Assembly (NCBI GenBank): GCA_030765065.1
Contig: CM060975.1
Coordinates: 198,866,507 to 198,930,506 of the forward strand
DNA length: 64,000 nucleotides
From: Deroplatys truncata
Lineage: Eukaryota; Arthropoda; Insecta; Mantodea; Mantidae
Direction: 5' to 3'
Position numbers and translations under genes: made by a program
Shown: piece by piece, positions 60,890 to 64,000 of the stretch
How the letters are laid out: each line of letters begins with the position of its first letter
How positions within the stretch are numbered: position 1 is the first letter of the stretch
Notes under the pieces: generated by a model
What the model was told of the DNA's origin: nothing
Database searches by the model: none
The model's input: the letters and a program-made list of their open reading frames with translations, nothing else

Positions 60890-61190
60890 TTTCTTTACCA
60901 CGTTTATAGTAGGTACAGAAGGTACTGATTCCACCCAAATATTCGATACCATGTTTGCACCGGAAATGTATGTTTTGAGGCACCCTAAATAAAAACAAAG
61001 ATCGGCGCGTGCTTGTCTGTCTGTATGATGGCTGTGAACAGCATAACTCAAAAAAGAAAAGTATGATAAATACCAAACTTGGTATTTACGTTCAGCACCT
61101 TCCAAGGATGCAACACCAAGCATTTCAAGAGAATTCCCCCTACGAAAACCACCCTTTAGAGTTTAGATGGAACATTTTTAGAAAGTTTAG
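60890..61190. mobile_element. Foldback element, left-arm fragment, U7
   Basis: Only about 300 bp of the left arm is present. Similarity stops after gaacatttttagaaagt, and this point is also the edge of the tandem array. Confidence 0.65.
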
Positions 61191-62436
61191 ATCCATTTAA
61201 AACATAATTTATTTCAAATAACGTCTTTGAAGTTAAGCCATTTCCGAGATATCCGTTATTAATGGTTGAAATTGTTCAATGTTTAGTCACTATTTTCAAG
61301 TCCTGTTGATTTTCAGTTTATCGCCATGCTATGGAAACATTATAAAATTTTAGACCAGCGTATAGCGTCCTATTCCTAAACATTTTGACTGTCGCTATTC
61401 CCTTTGTATCTATAACGAAATGTGTAATGCAGTTATTTCCGAAAAGTTTTATATCATTAAAATGAAGTAGATAGGAAAATAAACGTTCGTAAGAATAGTT
61501 TGTATACCCACTAATAGGCGATAGAGGGTACAGAAAATCACCGTGTAGTGAATATAACGCATCAGATTTTTGTAAAACTCGGTATTAGTGTGTTAATTTA
61601 TTTCTGAATATTTTTTTGAATTTTATACTTGTCACATAGTCCACTATTTTATTGCGCACTAGCCATTTAATAATTATGGGGTTGGACATATCGCAAAATT
61701 AGAACATAGAACTCCAATGAATAGCAAACCAGGCTATATGCATCTTATACGAGTGCTTACAATTAAACTATACAAATAAATATAAATCGAAGTATCAAAG
61801 ACTTATATTAGTGTGTTTTAAATATTCTGGTATAATTAGTGTATCACAAAGTTTACACTTTTAAGATTACTATAAATAACAAACTTATTTGAAGTTCTTT
61901 TGAAAAGGTAGTGCCAATATGCTAACTTAAAATCGAAATTTTTTGAAAGGGTTTTCATTCCAAAATACACCATTAAGTATCGTTTTGCAGTATCTAACGT
62001 TTAAGTTAACAATATAAGCTAACATTACTCTCAGTCATTATTTCCATCTGAAGAAAGAATAAATATGGACTATCCTAATCTATAGTGATCTGTAATCTAA
62101 ATTTGAAGCATTTACATACATAAGCACTTTAATGCCAGGTACACCGTGAATGGTGACATGTATTTTAGTGATGGTCTAATAGATAGGATGCACGAGTTGC
62201 ATTTTCTCGTAGCTTAAACTCTCCAGTGAACAGAATTAGATTCATAACCACAATGGATCCTAGATTCGGATTTCACAGTAAAGCTGCTTTAGTAATAGCT
62301 TTAGATTGACACTAAAGAAGATCCGAGGAGAGGCGATAGCTATTTTTTAATATCCAGACTTATATTTCAAAACTTAAAAGCCATATAACTAGAACTGTAA
62401 ACGAAATTCTTCTAGTAATTTTAGATTTTGTATGTA
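61191..62436. other. Non-repeated AT-rich flank
   Basis: About 1.25 kb with no similarity to the array, no open frame worth reporting and no recognised element. This is the first sequence outside the tandem array. Confidence 0.7.
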
Positions 62437-62467
62437 TAGGGTCTTTCAACAAGAGTGTCCTATCTTT
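62437..62467. repeat. Mariner left terminal inverted repeat
   Basis: About 30 bp, pairing with 63646-63676 with roughly five mismatches. Confidence 0.85.
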
Positions 62468-62540
62468 GAACTTAAATAAAACACGTCTATAAATGATAGA
62501 GGTTTATTTATTTTTTTATTTTGGAACATAATTAATGTCA

Positions 62541-63566
62541 TTACGTGTGGAAGAGAACATCAGTTAAGTGACCGCCGCGACTTCGTTGGGTTGCGCGTAT
62601 ACGATTGTCCCAATTTTCAATGACAGAAGAACGTAAGTTAGGTTCAACTTCACGAATAACACGCGTGATATTATTCATTAGATCATTTACTGTTTATGAC
62701 TTGTTGACATAACCTCGAGATTTAACATAACCCCACAAGAAGTAATCCAACGACGTTAAATCACATGACCTCGGGAACCAGTTAACATCACCACCACGGG
62801 AAATGATGAAACCTCTGAACTTCTCCTTCAAAAGATCGATTGTTTCGAGAACAGTATGACATGTGGCAACATCTTGATGGAGCCAGATGTTTCTGAGATC
62901 CATACCATCCAATTGAGGCCAAAAATAGTCCCTATGAAATATGGACCAATGATTCCAACATATCAAAATCAACACCACGCAGTAACCTTTTGGGGATGAA
63001 GTGTCGTTCTTGAATCTGTATTGGATTGTGATTGTTCCAATAGCGGCTATTTTGTTTGTTAACGCAACCATCCATCCAAAAGTGAGCTTCGTCGCTGAAG
63101 ATGATTTTTCGACAAAAATCTGGGTCAGCTTCCAATTGCTCCATAGACCAGTTAGCGAATACACGGCGCAACCTGTGGTCGTTGGGCTTTAGTTCTTGAG
63201 TTAACACTATTTTGTTAGCGTGAAAGTTCGAGTCCGGATGCAGAATTCGCCAAGTTGTGGTCGACGAAAGCCCCAGTTCTTCGGCTCGAGAGAAATTGAT
63301 TTGTTTCCGTTCTCGCGTACACTCTCACGAACGGCGCCTATGTTTTCGTTGGAGCGCTTACGTCGATTATGTACAGGCATTCCTGGATTGCTGACAGAAC
63401 CACTTCTTTCAAATTTATCGATCAAACGCCGAATCGTTCTCTCGCAGGGACGATTATAAACACCGTAAACTTCACGCAATACACGGAAGGTTTGGCGAAC
63501 AGATGATCCATTTTGATAATAAATTTTCACAATTTCTGCGCGCTGCTGATTGCTGTAACGTTCCAT
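62541..63566 (-). pseudogene. Mariner-like transposase, decayed
   Basis: A DNA-cutting transposase with two N-terminal helix-turn-helix regions (the first ~35 residues from the start at 63566, and ERTIRRLIDKF) and a DDD catalytic domain. Catalytic Asp codons are visible in FSDEAHF (63091-63093), HQDVATCHT (62871-62873) and LTSLDYF (62745-62747). The last two are 41 residues apart, which assigns it to the DD41D (rosa-like) group. Breaks: a frameshift near 63287; further shifts near 62930-62960, where GIIGPYF is read in a third frame and about 25-30 usual residues seem missing; and an in-frame TAA at 62694-62696, after which about 50 more residues follow to the natural stop at 62541-62543. Not functional as it stands. 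Confidence 0.88.
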
Positions 63567-63645
63567 GGCTGTTTGTCAATAACAACTGTAACCACATGAA
63601 AAAATGACTGCTATGACTCAATAATAACGGCAACTATCACATGTT

Positions 63646-63676
63646 AAGAATAGGACACTCTTGCTGAAATACCCTG
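63646..63676. repeat. Mariner right terminal inverted repeat
   Basis: Inverse of 62437-62467; ends accctg followed by TA. Confidence 0.85.
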
Positions 63677-63678
63677 TA

Positions 63679-64000
63679 TAAGTGGAACTGACGTATATAA
63701 TGGGCTATTCTGAAATCACCTCTCTCTGACGCATTTATTTTTATCTGTGTGTGAATGTGTGTGTATGTGTGTTCGCACGCGTGTGTGTTGGGAAGATATG
63801 TTTTCATTGAAGAATGGTCGAAACAATTTTTCTTAAACTTGTTATTTAATATATCTTAGGTACCAATTAGAGAATAGACTGTATGCCATCTTAATTACTT
63901 CAAACAGATGCTTTACTGGGGCACAAAATACCTAAAAAGAAATTTAATATCTCATTTATTATTCCGTTGTTAAAATATTAAATATTAAAGGTTTATGAGG
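63679..64000. other. Non-repeated flank with TG-rich stretch
   Basis: AT-rich sequence to the right of the mariner element with an imperfect (TG)n at about 63749-63789. No gene is seen. Confidence 0.6.

Larger units (their letters stand above)
57077..61190. repeat. Tandem unit U7, truncated at the array edge
   Basis: Same two internal deletions as U6 at its start. It then has an expanded CT-rich minisatellite (57241-57725), a Jockey fragment (57889-59208), tRNA-Met copy a (59263), the ~1.13 kb module, tRNA-Met copy b (60468) and only the first ~300 bp of the foldback left arm. Similarity to the array stops close to 61190. Confidence 0.88.
62437..63676 (-). mobile_element. Mariner-like transposon, DD41D type, 1.24 kb
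   Basis: Imperfect terminal inverted repeats: tagggtctttcaacaagag at the left and the reverse complement cagggtatttcagcaagag at the right, both continuing into gtgtcctat. It is flanked by TA at 62435-62436 and 63677-63678, the target duplication of the Tc1/mariner superfamily. The transposase lies on the minus strand and is broken. Confidence 0.9.

Noticed and set aside
61191-62436. Possible host gene beside the array
   Set aside because: No open frame of useful length, no splice-coherent coding stretches and strong AT bias.

Overview
This window looks like a repeat-dense arthropod (probably insect) chromosome. The sequence is AT-rich and contains a Ty3/Gypsy LTR retrotransposon, a Jockey-type non-LTR retrotransposon, tRNA-derived SINEs, a DD41D mariner-like transposon, and eukaryotic elongator tRNA-Met copies with internal A/B boxes and T-run terminators. 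I see no ordinary host protein-coding gene. The species cannot be named from this alone.

Positions 1 to about 61,190 form one tandem array of a composite repeat. I number its copies U0 (1-877, partial), U1 (878-10209), U2 (10210-19580), U3 (19581-28922), U4 (28923-34333), U5 (34334-41595), U6 (41596-57076) and U7 (57077-61190, truncated). A complete unit reads in order: a module with a plus-strand SINE, a minus-strand tRNA-like element and (in U1-U4) a minus-strand SINE; CT-rich minisatellites; tRNA-Met; a short AT-rich spacer; and a ~1.47 kb foldback element with long imperfect inverted arms. U1-U3 are almost identical and carry, after the foldback, five ~784 bp subunits that are internally palindromic. 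U4 is close in sequence but lacks the subunits. U5-U7 are more diverged. They carry a 5'-truncated Jockey copy and two tRNA-Met copies separated by a ~1.13 kb module. This suggests old units to the right and recent amplification of 9.35 kb units to the left.

Later insertions decorate the array. A 9.1 kb Gypsy element (43113-52214) with near-identical 522 bp LTRs split the Jockey 3' region in U6; its gag-pol frame has one in-frame stop and one frameshift. A non-LTR ORF1 (gag-like, zinc-knuckle) fragment lies at 52463-53511. The array ends inside the left half of the foldback near 61190 and is followed by non-repeated AT-rich DNA. A 1.24 kb mariner-like element with decayed transposase (62437-63676) is inserted there at a TA.

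Functionally, the only candidate host genes are the tRNA-Met copies. Those at 55155 and 60468 keep a full cloverleaf; those in U1-U3 have decayed stems. The remaining coding potential belongs to transposons, all visibly broken. The main interest is the higher-order repeat structure and the ordered set of insertion and empty-site events that record its history.
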